Assembly: GCF_036227205.1 (NCBI RefSeq)
Contig: NZ_CP109442.1
Span: 8,494,001 to 8,558,000, forward strand
From: Amycolatopsis sp. NBC_01480
GTDB lineage: Bacteria > Actinomycetota > Actinomycetes > Mycobacteriales > Pseudonocardiaceae
Length of the DNA stretch: 64,000 nt
Direction of reading: 5' to 3'
The position numbers were made by a program, and so were the translations under genes. The notes below the pieces were generated by a model. That model saw only the letters and a program-made list of their open reading frames with translations. It did no database searches and was not told where the DNA came from. How positions within the stretch are numbered: the stretch's first letter is position 1; every line of letters begins with the position of its first letter. Shown piece by piece: positions 1 through 8,163 of this stretch.

Positions 1-867
1 GATTTCCTGACGGGCGTCGTAGGCCTCGCCGTTGTAGAAGTCGTCGGCGGTGACGGGGCCCGCGTGAGTCTTCCAGTCCGGGCCGGTGCCGAACCGCGCG
101 GACGAACCGTCGGTGTAGGTGACGTCGACCTGGGCCACGAGCGTCGGACGGCCGGGGAACTGGCCCTTCCCGGCCATGAACGCGAGCGCGTTGGGTCCGG
201 GCTTGAGCAGGCTCGTGACGTCGAAGCCGCGGTAGAGCACGCGAACGGCGTAGTCCGTAACCGAAGAGTCGAGGACGCGGTCCGGCGCCACCAGCGCGCC
301 GTCGAGGTGCGGCTCGGCGATCCCCTGCGCCCCGAAGTACAGCCGAGCGCGGGCGACCGGCTTGGTGACGTCGAAGCTGCCGCGGACGAGCGCGCCGTAG
401 TCGGCCTGCAGCCACCAGGCGGACCAGTCGGCCGGGTTCAGCAGGCCGGTGTCGAACCGGGAGGGCGCCGACCACGGGGACTCCGCGCCCTCCCGGTTCC
501 ACGTCCGCACGGACCACTCGTAGGTCTGGTCGCTCGTCAGCGCCGGGCCGGTGACGTCGATCGAATCGGCCGAAGCGACCCGGCCGGAGTCCCAGTGGCT
601 GCGCGCACCGTCGACGCGGATCTGGTACGCCGTCTGGGCTTCCGCTCGCCCGGTGTCGTTCACGGTCCACGTGAACGTCGGGTGCGGGCTGGCGACGAGC
701 ACGTCGGAGGCCTGTCCGTCAGCACGCAGGGCGGTCGGTGCCAGCGGCCGCCCGTGGGCCGTGTCCGGCTCCGCGGACGCGAGTGCGGGCACCGTCGCGG
801 CAACGAGCGCCACGGCCAGCGCGCCGAACCAGACCTGGGCCGTACCCGCGAATCCCGACCGGCGCAT
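1..867 (-). CDS. Alpha-L-rhamnosidase, N-terminal part (runs off the window)
   Basis: Secreted glycoside hydrolase of the GH78 alpha-L-rhamnosidase type; only the first 289 codons are inside the window and the frame is open to the left edge. The start is the ATG at 867, with GGGAG upstream. The product opens with MRRSGFAGTAQVWFGALAVA, a twin-basic N-terminus plus a hydrophobic stretch ending near ALASAEP, so it is a secreted protein. Residues about 40-130 look like the fibronectin-like domain that opens GH78 enzymes (PHPTFTWTVNDTG, YQIRVDG, YEWSVRTWNREG, SPWSAPSRFDTGL), followed by the start of the Bac_rhamnosid_N jelly-roll domain (ARLYFGAQGIAEPHLDG, YRGFDVTSLLKPGPNALAF). The catalytic (alpha/alpha)6 barrel is not in the window. 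The family removes terminal rhamnose from plant glycosides and pectins; the exact substrate is unknown. Confidence 0.85.
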   Translation of the reverse strand, partial: MRRSGFAGTAQVWFGALAVALVAATVPALASAEPDTAHGRPLAPTALRADGQASDVLVASPHPTFTWTVNDTGRAEAQTAYQIRVDGARSHWDSGRVASADSIDVTGPALTSDQTYEWSVRTWNREGAESPWSAPSRFDTGLLNPADWSAWWLQADYGALVRGSFDVTKPVARARLYFGAQGIAEPHLDGALVAPDRVLDSSVTDYAVRVLYRGFDVTSLLKPGPNALAFMAGKGQFPGRPTLVAQVDVTYTDGSSARFGTGPDWKTHAGPVTADDFYNGEAYDARQEI

Positions 868-885
868 GAACGTCTCCCGCCGTTG

Positions 886-898
886 TCAAAACGTTTCA
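886..898. promoter_or_regulatory. Candidate LacI-family operator upstream of the rhamnosidase
   Basis: TCAAAACGTTTCA lies 18 bases upstream of the rhamnosidase start codon. Its core AAACGTTT is a perfect 8-bp palindrome with the central CG typical of LacI-family sugar-repressor operators. The position fits repression of the rhamnosidase. No LacI gene is in the window, so the regulator is inferred. Confidence 0.4.
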
Positions 899-1000
899 CC
901 CAGCCGGGATCTGTCTACCGCCACCGCGGGGCGGAAAACAACGAACGGGGCCGAACCTGTCCGGATACGGTCAGCGGAACCACCGCATCCGCCGCTTGAC

Positions 1001-1040
1001 AGGGTCCGGCGCTGCGCCGTTCGGCGCAACGCCGGACCCT
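1001..1040 (-). terminator. Terminator of the S1 protease gene
   Basis: Arms 1001-1018 and 1023-1040 form an 18-bp stem with one position that becomes a G-U pair in RNA, closed by a four-base loop. It begins 28 bases after the stop codon of the serine protease gene. No clear U tract follows, as is usual in high-GC actinobacteria. It also separates this gene from the rhamnosidase. Confidence 0.75.
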
Positions 1041-1068
1041 GGGTCCACTATGGACGATCTCGGGGAGG

Positions 1069-2196
1069 TCAGCCCGTGACGAGGGACCGGCCGTAGGTCT
1101 GCAGGATCTCGTTCACCGGCTGGAACCAGGTGTTGCCGCCGGCGGTGCAGTCGCCGTAGCCGCCCGAGGTGACGCCCTGGGCCTGGTCGCCGGTGATGAA
1201 GGAGCCGCCGGAGTCACCGGGCTCGGCGCACACGCTCGTGCGGGTGACCTGGTAGACCGCGCCCTGCGAGTAGTTCACGGTGTCGTTGATGGTCAGCACG
1301 GTGCCGCAGTGCCAGTGCGAGGTCGAGCCGGACCGGCAGATCGAGGACCCGACCGGGGCGACCGAGGAGCCGCGGACGATCACGTCGCTGACCGTCCCCC
1401 AGCCGAGCACGACCGGGGCGGTCCACCAGCCGTTGCCGATGTTGATGATCGAGTAGTCGTTGCCGGGGAACGAGGAGCCGCCGAAGGTGCCCATCGCCGA
1501 GCCGTCCCAGCCGACCACCGAGCTGCCCGCGCTGCCGCAGTGCCCGGCGCTGACGAACCCGCCGTTCACCGAGAACCCGATGGAGCAGCGCGTGTTCCCG
1601 TTGATGTAGTAGGGATCGCCGCCGACGGTGCCGGCCGAGAAGGTCTGCGGCCGGGGCTGGGTCGCGACGGTCACCGGCCCGGCCGCGCGGGCGCGGGCGA
1701 GGAAGGCGTCGACGTCCGCGCCGTGCGCGCCCGGCTGGAGGCTGACGACCACGCTGCCGGTGCGCGGGTCCGCGCTCCAGCCGCTGACCTGGGCCGGGGC
1801 GGGCTTGGTCTTCGTCGAGGCGTCGATGGCCGCCTTCGCCGAGTCCAGCGCCGCCGCGCTGATCCGCGCCGGGGCGGTCTCGGCGCCCGCGCGGTGGACC
1901 GCGTCGGCCGCGGCCGGGTTCGTCACCCCGACGACCAGCTTGCCCAGCGCCGGGTCGAACCAGGCGCCGCCGTACGCCGCACCGGCCGCCTGCTGCGCGG
2001 CGGGCATCAGCTTCGACGCCGCCAGCTCCTGCGTGAGCCGGGCCTGCGCCTGCCCTGCGCTCAGGCCGAGGTCTCGTTGCATGGCCGCGAGCAATTCGGG
2101 CGAGGCCTGCGCGGTGGCGGCTGGCGCGACTACCGCCGCCAGGCTCGCCGTGAGCGCGGCCGCACCGGCCAGTGCCAGGGTGATTCTTCGACGCAT
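1069..2196 (-). CDS. Secreted trypsin-fold serine protease (S1, streptogrisin/alpha-lytic type)
   Basis: Extracellular endopeptidase of 375 residues. Residues 1-30 are a signal peptide (RRRITLALAGAAALTASLAA, then APAATAQA). Residues about 35-185 are an alpha-lytic-protease-type propeptide, needed in this family for folding and removed by self-cleavage. The mature domain begins near TVGGDPYYING (about 190-200). The triad is visible: His219 in SAGHC, Asp247 in GNDYSI, Ser329 in AEPGDSGGS. Cysteine pairs around C204/C220 and C287/C297 fit streptogrisins. The ATG is preceded by GGAGGAG. Cleavage preference cannot be read reliably. It is a single-gene unit with its own terminator downstream; it may act with the S53 peptidase at 6.7-7.9 kb in protein scavenging, which is inference. 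Confidence 0.93.
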   Translation of the reverse strand: MRRRITLALAGAAALTASLAAVVAPAATAQASPELLAAMQRDLGLSAGQAQARLTQELAASKLMPAAQQAAGAAYGGAWFDPALGKLVVGVTNPAAADAVHRAGAETAPARISAAALDSAKAAIDASTKTKPAPAQVSGWSADPRTGSVVVSLQPGAHGADVDAFLARARAAGPVTVATQPRPQTFSAGTVGGDPYYINGNTRCSIGFSVNGGFVSAGHCGSAGSSVVGWDGSAMGTFGGSSFPGNDYSIINIGNGWWTAPVVLGWGTVSDVIVRGSSVAPVGSSICRSGSTSHWHCGTVLTINDTVNYSQGAVYQVTRTSVCAEPGDSGGSFITGDQAQGVTSGGYGDCTAGGNTWFQPVNEILQTYGRSLVTG

Positions 2197-2359
2197 CGGA
2201 ACTCCTCCAAGGTCGGGGGAAAGAAACCCACTGCCCGCCGAGTGTGGGAAGCCGATCGGAACCGGTCCAGCATTGGCCCGCGTTTTGTCTGAAACCTGTC
2301 GCTGTGACTACTCCGAGCGTCCACAGGGGAATGGACTTCCGGGCAAAACCGCCGCCCGT

Positions 2360-3022
2360 TCAGCGGCCGGCGTGGTCCCGGTGGGGACGCAGGGCGCGCA
2401 CGATCGGCGTCAGGTACAGCTCCGCCAGGCGCCGTCGTTCGGCCGGGGAATCGAGCGGCAGCACGGTCTCGGGCGTGAGCACCAGCGACAGCACGACGCG
2501 GACCAGGAGTTCGGCCGCGCTGTCGACGTCGCGGTCGGGCAGGTCGAGGTGGTCCGCGGCGATCTCGGCCCGGATGAGGCCGGCGATCCAGGCCCGGGCC
2601 GCGGCCACGACCCCGCCGGCCTGAGTGGTCAGGTGCGGCAGGATCAGCTCCGGCTCGGTGCGCAGCAGCCGGTTCAGCAGCCGGTGCGCGCGCAGGAATT
2701 CGAGGCAGAACAACAGGCCCTCGACGAGTTTGTCCTCGGGGCGCGGGTGCTTCGCGACGACCTCGTCGACCTTGGTCAGGAACCGGCGCAGCTCGTGCAT
2801 CAGCAACGCGTTGAGCAGCTGGTCCTTCTTGGGGAAGTAGCGGTAGATCGTCACCCGCGACAGCCCGACCCGGCGGGCGACGTCGTCGATGGTGAACCGG
2901 CGCAGGCCGAAGTCCTCCGCCTGCTCCAGCGCGGCGCCGAGGATGCGTTCGGACCCCTCGTCCGGCAGCTCGCTGGCCCGCGCGCGGCGCAGCAGGTCCT
3001 CGCCCGTCCCGTCCACCGTCAT
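2360..3022 (-). CDS. TetR-family transcriptional regulator
   Basis: DNA-binding repressor-type protein of 220 residues. The N-terminal helix-turn-helix is clear at about residues 40-65 (FTIDDVARRVGLSRVTIYRYF, followed by PKKDQLLNALL), the standard TetR signature. The remainder is the variable all-helical ligand and dimer domain. The gene is divergent from the diiron oxygenase/monooxygenase pair that starts at 3104, and a perfect 5-1-5 palindrome lies between them, so it most likely controls that pair and itself. The ligand is unknown. The arrangement recalls the EthR/EthA pair of mycobacteria, where a TetR protein represses a Baeyer-Villiger monooxygenase; orthology is not claimed. Confidence 0.93.
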   Translation of the reverse strand: MTVDGTGEDLLRRARASELPDEGSERILGAALEQAEDFGLRRFTIDDVARRVGLSRVTIYRYFPKKDQLLNALLMHELRRFLTKVDEVVAKHPRPEDKLVEGLLFCLEFLRAHRLLNRLLRTEPELILPHLTTQAGGVVAAARAWIAGLIRAEIAADHLDLPDRDVDSAAELLVRVVLSLVLTPETVLPLDSPAERRRLAELYLTPIVRALRPHRDHAGR

Positions 3023-3052
3023 GCGAAAAGCCTAACGCCTTTACAGCTTGAC

Positions 3053-3063
3053 TAACATTGTTA
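3053..3063. promoter_or_regulatory. Probable TetR operator between divergent genes
   Basis: TAACATTGTTA: arms TAACA and TGTTA are perfect reverse complements around one T. It lies 30 bases upstream of the tetR start codon and 40 bases upstream of the oxygenase start codon. TTGACT at 3048-3053 overlaps its edge and could be the -35 of the rightward promoter, in which case the oxygenase start at 3104 fits and an earlier in-frame ATG at 3065 would not. Confidence 0.55.
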
Positions 3064-3103
3064 CATGCGTTCTGCTGTACGGACGCAGCGACGGGAGGCT
3101 GAG

Positions 3104-3994
3104 ATGGTGCGAACCGATCGTGAGACCACCGCGAACAGGCTCCTGAAGGCCAGCGCGAACCTGTCGTACGACCCGCACGTGGACATCGACTGGAACGCCC
3201 CGCTGGTCGACGGCAGCTTCTTCATCCCCGAGCGCACCGTGTCGCTGTACGGCACGCCGCTGTGGGACCGGATGAGCCACGAGCAGCAGGTGGAGCTTTC
3301 GCGGCAGGAGCTGATCAACTCCGTCAGCGTCGGGATCTGGTTCGAGATCATCCTCATGCAGATGCTGCTGCGGATGTCGTACCGCACCGATCCGACCACC
3401 GCCCACGTGCGGTACGCGCTGACCGAGATCGCGGACGAATGCCGGCACTCCACCATGTTTTCGATGCTGATCGAGCGGGTCGGCGGCCGGCCATACCGCA
3501 ACCCGAGGCCGTTGCAGCTCACCGCTCAGGCCCTGCCGCTGATCCTGCGCGGCCCGTCGATGTGGGTGGCGACGCTGATCGGCGAGGAGGTGTTCGACGC
3601 CCTGCAGCGCGAGCATCTGAAGGACGAGACCGTGCAGCCGCTGGTCCGCGCGGTGATGCGGATCCACGTCACCGAGGAAGCCCGGCACGTGCGCTACGCC
3701 CGCGAGGACCTGCTGCGCCTGCTGGAGCACTCCCCTTGGCCCGCCCGGGAATTCACCCGCGACGTGGTGGCGGTCGGCGCGCTGATGCTGGCCCGGATCC
3801 TGGCCCGCCCCAAGCAGTACGCCCGCGCCGGGCTGCCGAACCCGAAGCAGGCCGCGGAGCTGGCCTGGGCCAACCCCCAGCGCCGCGAAACGCTGGCGTC
3901 GGGCGCCTCCCGGCTGGTGCGCTTCCTGGAGGAGGCCGACCTCATCGGGGGCCCGAGCAAGAAGCTGTGGCGCGACTCCGGCCTGCTCGCCTGA
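3104..3994 (+). CDS. AurF-like diiron oxygenase
   Basis: Protein of 296 residues related to p-aminobenzoate N-oxygenase AurF, a ferritin-like four-helix diiron enzyme. Metal-ligand motifs are visible: E108-IADE112-CRH115, then GEEVFD, then HVTEEARHVRYA, giving the Glu/ExxH plus second Glu/ExxH pattern with the extra ligands AurF-type enzymes have. The ATG at 3104 is preferred because GGGAGG ends six bases before it; an in-frame ATG at 3065 lies inside the promoter and operator region. It is followed 32 bases later by an FAD monooxygenase gene. Members of this family oxidise amines or hydroxylate aliphatic or lipid substrates; the substrate here is not known. The pair probably acts on one compound sensed by the divergent TetR. 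Confidence 0.85.
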   Translation: MVRTDRETTANRLLKASANLSYDPHVDIDWNAPLVDGSFFIPERTVSLYGTPLWDRMSHEQQVELSRQELINSVSVGIWFEIILMQMLLRMSYRTDPTTAHVRYALTEIADECRHSTMFSMLIERVGGRPYRNPRPLQLTAQALPLILRGPSMWVATLIGEEVFDALQREHLKDETVQPLVRAVMRIHVTEEARHVRYAREDLLRLLEHSPWPAREFTRDVVAVGALMLARILARPKQYARAGLPNPKQAAELAWANPQRRETLASGASRLVRFLEEADLIGGPSKKLWRDSGLLA

Positions 3995-4026
3995 CCATCG
4001 CCGGACGCTACCGAGGGAGTACCGCC

Positions 4027-5574
4027 TTGCCCCCATCACCTCAGCACGAGGTCATCGTCATCGGCGCCGGGTTCGCCGGGATCTGCATGGCCATCCGGCT
4101 CCGGAAAGCGGGCGTGCGCGACTTCGTGATCCTGGAGCGCGCCGACGACATCGGCGGCACCTGGCGCGACAACCGGTATCCCGGGGTGGCGGTGGACATC
4201 CCGTCGGTGACCTACCAGTTCTCCTTCGCGCAGAACGGGAACTGGCGGCGCGTGTTCGCCAAGGGCGCCGAGGTGAAGGAGTACGCCGACCGCCTGGTGG
4301 CCGAGCACGGTCTGCGCCCGCACGTCCGGCTCGGCCAGGACGTGGTCGACGCCGAGTTCGATGCCGAACGGCACTGCTGGGTGGTCCGGACGGCGGCGGG
4401 CGACGAGTTCACCGCCCGGTTCCTGGTGTCCGCCCACGGGGTGTTCGGCAAGGCCAACACCCCGGACATCGAGGGCGTCGGCGAGTTCGCCGGCCGGACC
4501 GTCCACACGCTGCACTGGGATCAGGACTACGCGCCGCAAGGCGAGCGGGTCGCCGTGATCGGCACCGGGGCCTCGTCAGTGCAGCTGGTGCCGGAGCTGG
4601 CCCGGGAAGTCGAACGGCTCGACGTCTACCAGCGCACGCCGATCTGGGTCATGCCCCGGCCCGACCTGAAGCTGTCCCCTCGCGCGCGGACGGTGCTCGA
4701 CCGGTTCGCCCCGGCGCGCTGGGCGAGCCGCGGCCTGGTCAGCACCGGCATCGAGCTGGCGATGTGGCTCGGCGTCACGAACTACACCCGGCTGCCGTTC
4801 CTGACCAAACGCATCGAGAAGCTGTCGCTGCGGCACCTCCGGCAGCAGGTTTCCGATCCGGGCCTTCGGGAACGGCTGAAGCCCGGCTACGATTTCGGCT
4901 GCAAGCGACCGGCGCTGTCCAACCATTACTGGAGCTCGTTCGAGAAACACAATGTCGAGCTGGTGACCGACAGCATCAAGCGAATCCACCCGCACGCCAT
5001 CGAAACCGCGGACGGCACGGTCCGCGAGATCGACACCCTGGTGCTGGCGACCGGGTTCAAGTTCTTCGAATACGACAGTGTGCCGGGTTACGCGGTGCGC
5101 GGCGAAGACGGGGTCGATCTGCGCGACTGGTGGGCGGAGAACCGTTTCCAGGCGTACGAGGGCATCACCGTGCCGGGTTTCCCGAACCTGTTCCTCATTC
5201 CCGGCCCGCATTTCGCGACCAGCTGGTCGTGGCTGGTGATGGCCGAGAACCAGACCGCGCACGCGCTGCGCTGCATCACCCACGCCCGCGAGCGGGGCGC
5301 GACGTACGTGGGCATCCGCCGTCCCGCCCACGACCGCTTTTACCGGGTTATGCGGCGCGGGCACCGGAAATCGTTGTTCACCAGCGCCTCTTGTGCGGAT
5401 TCGAACACCTATTACCTCGACCGCAACGGCGAGCCGTCGATCGTCCGGCCGCAATCCAGCGCACAGGTGTGGTGGCGGGCCCGCCACTTCCCGCTGGCCG
5501 ACTACGAATGGCGCAGGCCGGTTCCCGACGGTGCGAAACAGCCCGGGGTCACCGCCTCGAACCGATTGTCGTGA
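4027..5574 (+). CDS. FAD/NADPH-dependent Baeyer-Villiger-type monooxygenase
   Basis: Flavoprotein of 515 residues. The first Rossmann motif is GAGFAG (residues 13-18), followed by ILERADDIGGTWRDNRYPG, the pattern of class B monooxygenases. FAGRTVHTLHWD near residue 155 matches the Baeyer-Villiger fingerprint FxGxxxHxxxW[PD]. A second dinucleotide motif VAVIGTGASSVQ follows, and LVLATGFKFFEY is the usual C-terminal ATG motif. These enzymes insert oxygen next to a ketone or oxidise sulfur or nitrogen. TTG at 4027 is taken as start because it directly precedes PPSPQHEVIVIGAG and has GGGAG upstream; the frame is open further upstream but overlaps the oxygenase gene. Translationally it follows the AurF-like gene at short distance, so the two form one operon. 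Confidence 0.92.
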   Translation: MPPSPQHEVIVIGAGFAGICMAIRLRKAGVRDFVILERADDIGGTWRDNRYPGVAVDIPSVTYQFSFAQNGNWRRVFAKGAEVKEYADRLVAEHGLRPHVRLGQDVVDAEFDAERHCWVVRTAAGDEFTARFLVSAHGVFGKANTPDIEGVGEFAGRTVHTLHWDQDYAPQGERVAVIGTGASSVQLVPELAREVERLDVYQRTPIWVMPRPDLKLSPRARTVLDRFAPARWASRGLVSTGIELAMWLGVTNYTRLPFLTKRIEKLSLRHLRQQVSDPGLRERLKPGYDFGCKRPALSNHYWSSFEKHNVELVTDSIKRIHPHAIETADGTVREIDTLVLATGFKFFEYDSVPGYAVRGEDGVDLRDWWAENRFQAYEGITVPGFPNLFLIPGPHFATSWSWLVMAENQTAHALRCITHARERGATYVGIRRPAHDRFYRVMRRGHRKSLFTSASCADSNTYYLDRNGEPSIVRPQSSAQVWWRARHFPLADYEWRRPVPDGAKQPGVTASNRLS

Positions 5575-5596
5575 TCGGGGCGCTAAAGTCTCCGCG

Positions 5597-6646
5597 GTGA
5601 ACTTCAGAACGCACCCGTACCGCACCGTTTCCCTGCTCATCGTCGCTGTTCTGGCGTTCTGGACACTGGTCGCGTACGGCGTGGGTCTGGTGTGGGACAA
5701 GGTGTTCGGCCCGCAGGCGCCGACAAGCCTGCCCGCACCGTGGCCGTCGGCGGGCGGCTCGGCCGTGCGCACGGTGCCGCTGCCGACCGGCGAGATGATG
5801 GCGGCGTTGCCCTTCCGGACCGCGGCCGACGCGCTCTGCACTGCGATCCCGGAGCAGACTTGGTCGAAGCTGCTCGGCGGCCCGGTCGCGCTTGAGATCG
5901 ACGGGCAGGGTTCCTGCCACGTCGTCACCGCCACCCTCAGTCTCCGGGCGCACCTGGCCAGTGCGGCCGACGACATCGTGATCGGCGCCCGGCGGCCGGT
6001 AACGGTGGCCGGGCACCGGGCCACGCTCACCGGCGACCAAGGGGCGGCTGACGCGAAGCTGTCCGTCACGATCGCCGACGCCGCCCCGACCACCTGGGTC
6101 GACCCCGAGCTGACGTTCGCCCTCACCCGGCATCCGGCCGCCGACCCCGACACCGACCTGCTCGCCCTGGTCCAGGGCATCGGGAACGCGGTCGTGCCGG
6201 CAGTGACGGCGCCCGGACCGTCGCTGCCCCGGGTCGTCGCGAACGCCCTGCCGCCGCGGCAGGTCAGCAGCGTGCCCGGGATCGGCATCGCCGACAGCGC
6301 CTTGCCGATGGCCGCCTGGCAGCTGTGCACCCAGCTCGCCCAGACGCTCGGCCGGCCCATCACCGACACCCAGCCCAGACCCGACGGCAGCTGCGACACC
6401 CAGTCCGGCGCCATCCTGGCGAGCGCCTCGTACTCACCGCCGGCGTGGAGCGACAAGGAGCAGAGCTGGCCGGACAGCGTCGCCGGACGCCCGGCCCGCT
6501 TCGACGGCACGACCGTCGTGGTCAAACTCCGCGACGACTCGGACCAGTCCGTGCAGATCCGCTACAGCGTCGCCCGGTCGCACAACGAGCGGCAGGATTT
6601 GCAGGACTTCGCGGACCGGATGATGCCGCCGTTGCTGGGCCGCTGA
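5597..6646 (+). CDS. Membrane-anchored protein of unknown function
   Basis: I do not recognise a named family. The 349-residue product has one N-terminal transmembrane segment (TVSLLIVAVLAFWTLVAYGV) and an extracytoplasmic part of two similar halves: each has an alpha-helical stretch with LC (ADALCTAIPEQTWSKLLGG and AAWQLCTQLAQTLGRPI), a conserved SC about 25 residues later (GQGSCHV, DGSCDTQ) and a following beta region with RPV/RPA. The repeated cysteine pair looks like a duplicated DUF3558/sensor-like fold common in actinobacterial envelope proteins; that is inference. The GTG start at 5597 follows TAAAGT (5584-5589) by seven bases, so the mRNA may be leaderless. It converges on the S53 peptidase gene. 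Confidence 0.7.
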   Translation: MNFRTHPYRTVSLLIVAVLAFWTLVAYGVGLVWDKVFGPQAPTSLPAPWPSAGGSAVRTVPLPTGEMMAALPFRTAADALCTAIPEQTWSKLLGGPVALEIDGQGSCHVVTATLSLRAHLASAADDIVIGARRPVTVAGHRATLTGDQGAADAKLSVTIADAAPTTWVDPELTFALTRHPAADPDTDLLALVQGIGNAVVPAVTAPGPSLPRVVANALPPRQVSSVPGIGIADSALPMAAWQLCTQLAQTLGRPITDTQPRPDGSCDTQSGAILASASYSPPAWSDKEQSWPDSVAGRPARFDGTTVVVKLRDDSDQSVQIRYSVARSHNERQDLQDFADRMMPPLLGR

Positions 6647-6667
6647 CCCGACAACGGCGGCGCCACC

Positions 6668-7918
6668 TCAGAACGCCGTCGTGCCGTGCGGGGTGCCGAG
6701 CCCGGTCGGGCCGTCGTAGCCCGCGCCCGCGGTGCACAGGTACGAGCCGCCGCAGCTGCCGTTGTTGCCGGACGTGACGTCGTACAGGCCCTCGGGGTGC
6801 GCGTACGGCGCGGATCCGGCGGTGACGGAGTTCCCGGCCAGCGCGTACACGCTCGCGATCACCGGCGAGGACAGGCTGGTGCCGCCGACCTGCACCCAGC
6901 CGTCGGCGCCCTGAGCGAGCCCGAGCGAGAGCAGCAGGTCGCAGAAAGCCGAGCTGCCGCAGCTGTTGTACGTGTCGTAGACGCCCAGCCCGGTGTTCGG
7001 GTCGGCCACCGCGGCGACGTCCGCGACGGTCCGCTTCGCACAGCCGGTGTCGTGCTGCCACGCGGGTTTCGTCTCGATCGTGGAGCAGCCGCTGCCGCTG
7101 CCCGACCACGTGGTTTCCGACCAGCCGCGGGTGGTGCCCGCCGCCTTGCTCAGCGTGGTGCCGCCGACGGCGGTGACGTACGGCGAGGACGCGGGCCAGC
7201 TGACGCCGTAGCCGGAGTCGCCGGAAGACGCGGTGACGGCGATGCCCGGGTGGTTCAGGTGGGCGTCGGCGGCGGTGATGGTCGGGTCCTCGGTGCCGCC
7301 GTAGCTGTTGGAGATGGCCACGACGCCCGGGGTCGCGGCGGCGGTGTCGACGGCCGTCATCAGCGGGTCGGTGTCCGCGGAACTCGCTTCGACGAGCAGG
7401 ATGTGGCAGTCCGGGCAGGTCGACGAGACGGCGTCGAGGTCGAGGCTGATCTCTTCGGCCCAGCCGTAGTCGCCGGCGGGCAGCGGGCCCGCCGCGCCGT
7501 TCTGGTTGACCTTCTTGAAGCAGCCGTTCGCCGTGGTGCACGGGGAAAGCCCGCGTGCGGAGCGGAACTGCGCGAGGTCGGCCTCGGCGGTCGGCGCGTC
7601 CATCGCGTCGACGATCGCGACGGTGCGGCCGTCCCCGTGGAGCCCGCCGAGGTTGTACGCGGCCTGGATCTCGGCCGGCCCGTAGCCGACCGGGGTCGAG
7701 GTGAGCAGCGGGCCGCTGCCCTTCGGCGACTTCACCGCCTTGCCGAGGCAGTGCAGCTGCCCCGAGGCCGAGCAGGCGAAGTTCACCAGACCACCACGCA
7801 GGAGCGGCGTCGCCTCGGCGCTCGTCGCGGTGACCAGGGAAAGCGGGACGACGGCGGCCGCGGCCAGCACTGCCGCCGCGAGCGCACGGACCAGGGTTTT
7901 GCCGCGAGAGGGTGACAT
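6668..7918 (-). CDS. Secreted S53 (sedolisin-like) peptidase
   Basis: Extracellular peptidase of 416 residues. Signal peptide residues 1-34 (RALAAAVLAAAAVVPLSLVT, ATSAEA). The sedolisin catalytic set is present: Glu156 and Asp160 in WAEEISLDLDAV, oxyanion Asp234 in SSGDSGYG, and nucleophile Ser348 in GGTSLSSPV. The order E-x3-D, D, S is that of family S53, not the D-H-S order of subtilisins. The propeptide is short (about 40-75) compared with kumamolisin-type enzymes. Eight or more cysteines in pairs suggest disulfides. S53 enzymes usually work at acidic pH; whether this one does is not visible. GGAGG lies seven bases before the ATG at 7918. Alone on its strand; no inhibitor gene is adjacent. 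Confidence 0.88.
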   Translation of the reverse strand: MSPSRGKTLVRALAAAVLAAAAVVPLSLVTATSAEATPLLRGGLVNFACSASGQLHCLGKAVKSPKGSGPLLTSTPVGYGPAEIQAAYNLGGLHGDGRTVAIVDAMDAPTAEADLAQFRSARGLSPCTTANGCFKKVNQNGAAGPLPAGDYGWAEEISLDLDAVSSTCPDCHILLVEASSADTDPLMTAVDTAAATPGVVAISNSYGGTEDPTITAADAHLNHPGIAVTASSGDSGYGVSWPASSPYVTAVGGTTLSKAAGTTRGWSETTWSGSGSGCSTIETKPAWQHDTGCAKRTVADVAAVADPNTGLGVYDTYNSCGSSAFCDLLLSLGLAQGADGWVQVGGTSLSSPVIASVYALAGNSVTAGSAPYAHPEGLYDVTSGNNGSCGGSYLCTAGAGYDGPTGLGTPHGTTAF

Positions 7919-8086
7919 CCTGCCTCCTCGGAGAACGCGAACACGCTGAGACAGAAGATGGTCGCACGTCACCCGGTCGCGGATCACCCGTCCGAAGGAG
8001 GGAATTGCTGACCGTGGTCGTTTTCGATCATTGGTCCAGACAAATGTTACCGACTCGTGACAGTGGTCCCGCAGGCCGGGAGCTAC

Positions 8087-8107
8087 TTTGTTGTGACTCA
8101 CAACAAA
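8087..8107. promoter_or_regulatory. 21-bp perfect palindrome upstream of the CBM56 enzyme
   Basis: Arms TTTGTTGTGA and TCACAACAAA are perfect reverse complements around a single C. The site lies 56 bases upstream of the GTG start at 8164, and it stands out as an AT-rich block in GC-rich surroundings. It is a strong operator candidate for a dimeric repressor or activator controlling the glucan-degrading gene. The family of the regulator cannot be told; no candidate regulator gene is adjacent. Confidence 0.65.
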
Positions 8108-8163
8108 TGCTCGTCGGTGCATTACCAACGGCAGTGGATTTCCAACGGCGGAGGTGTCACGGC

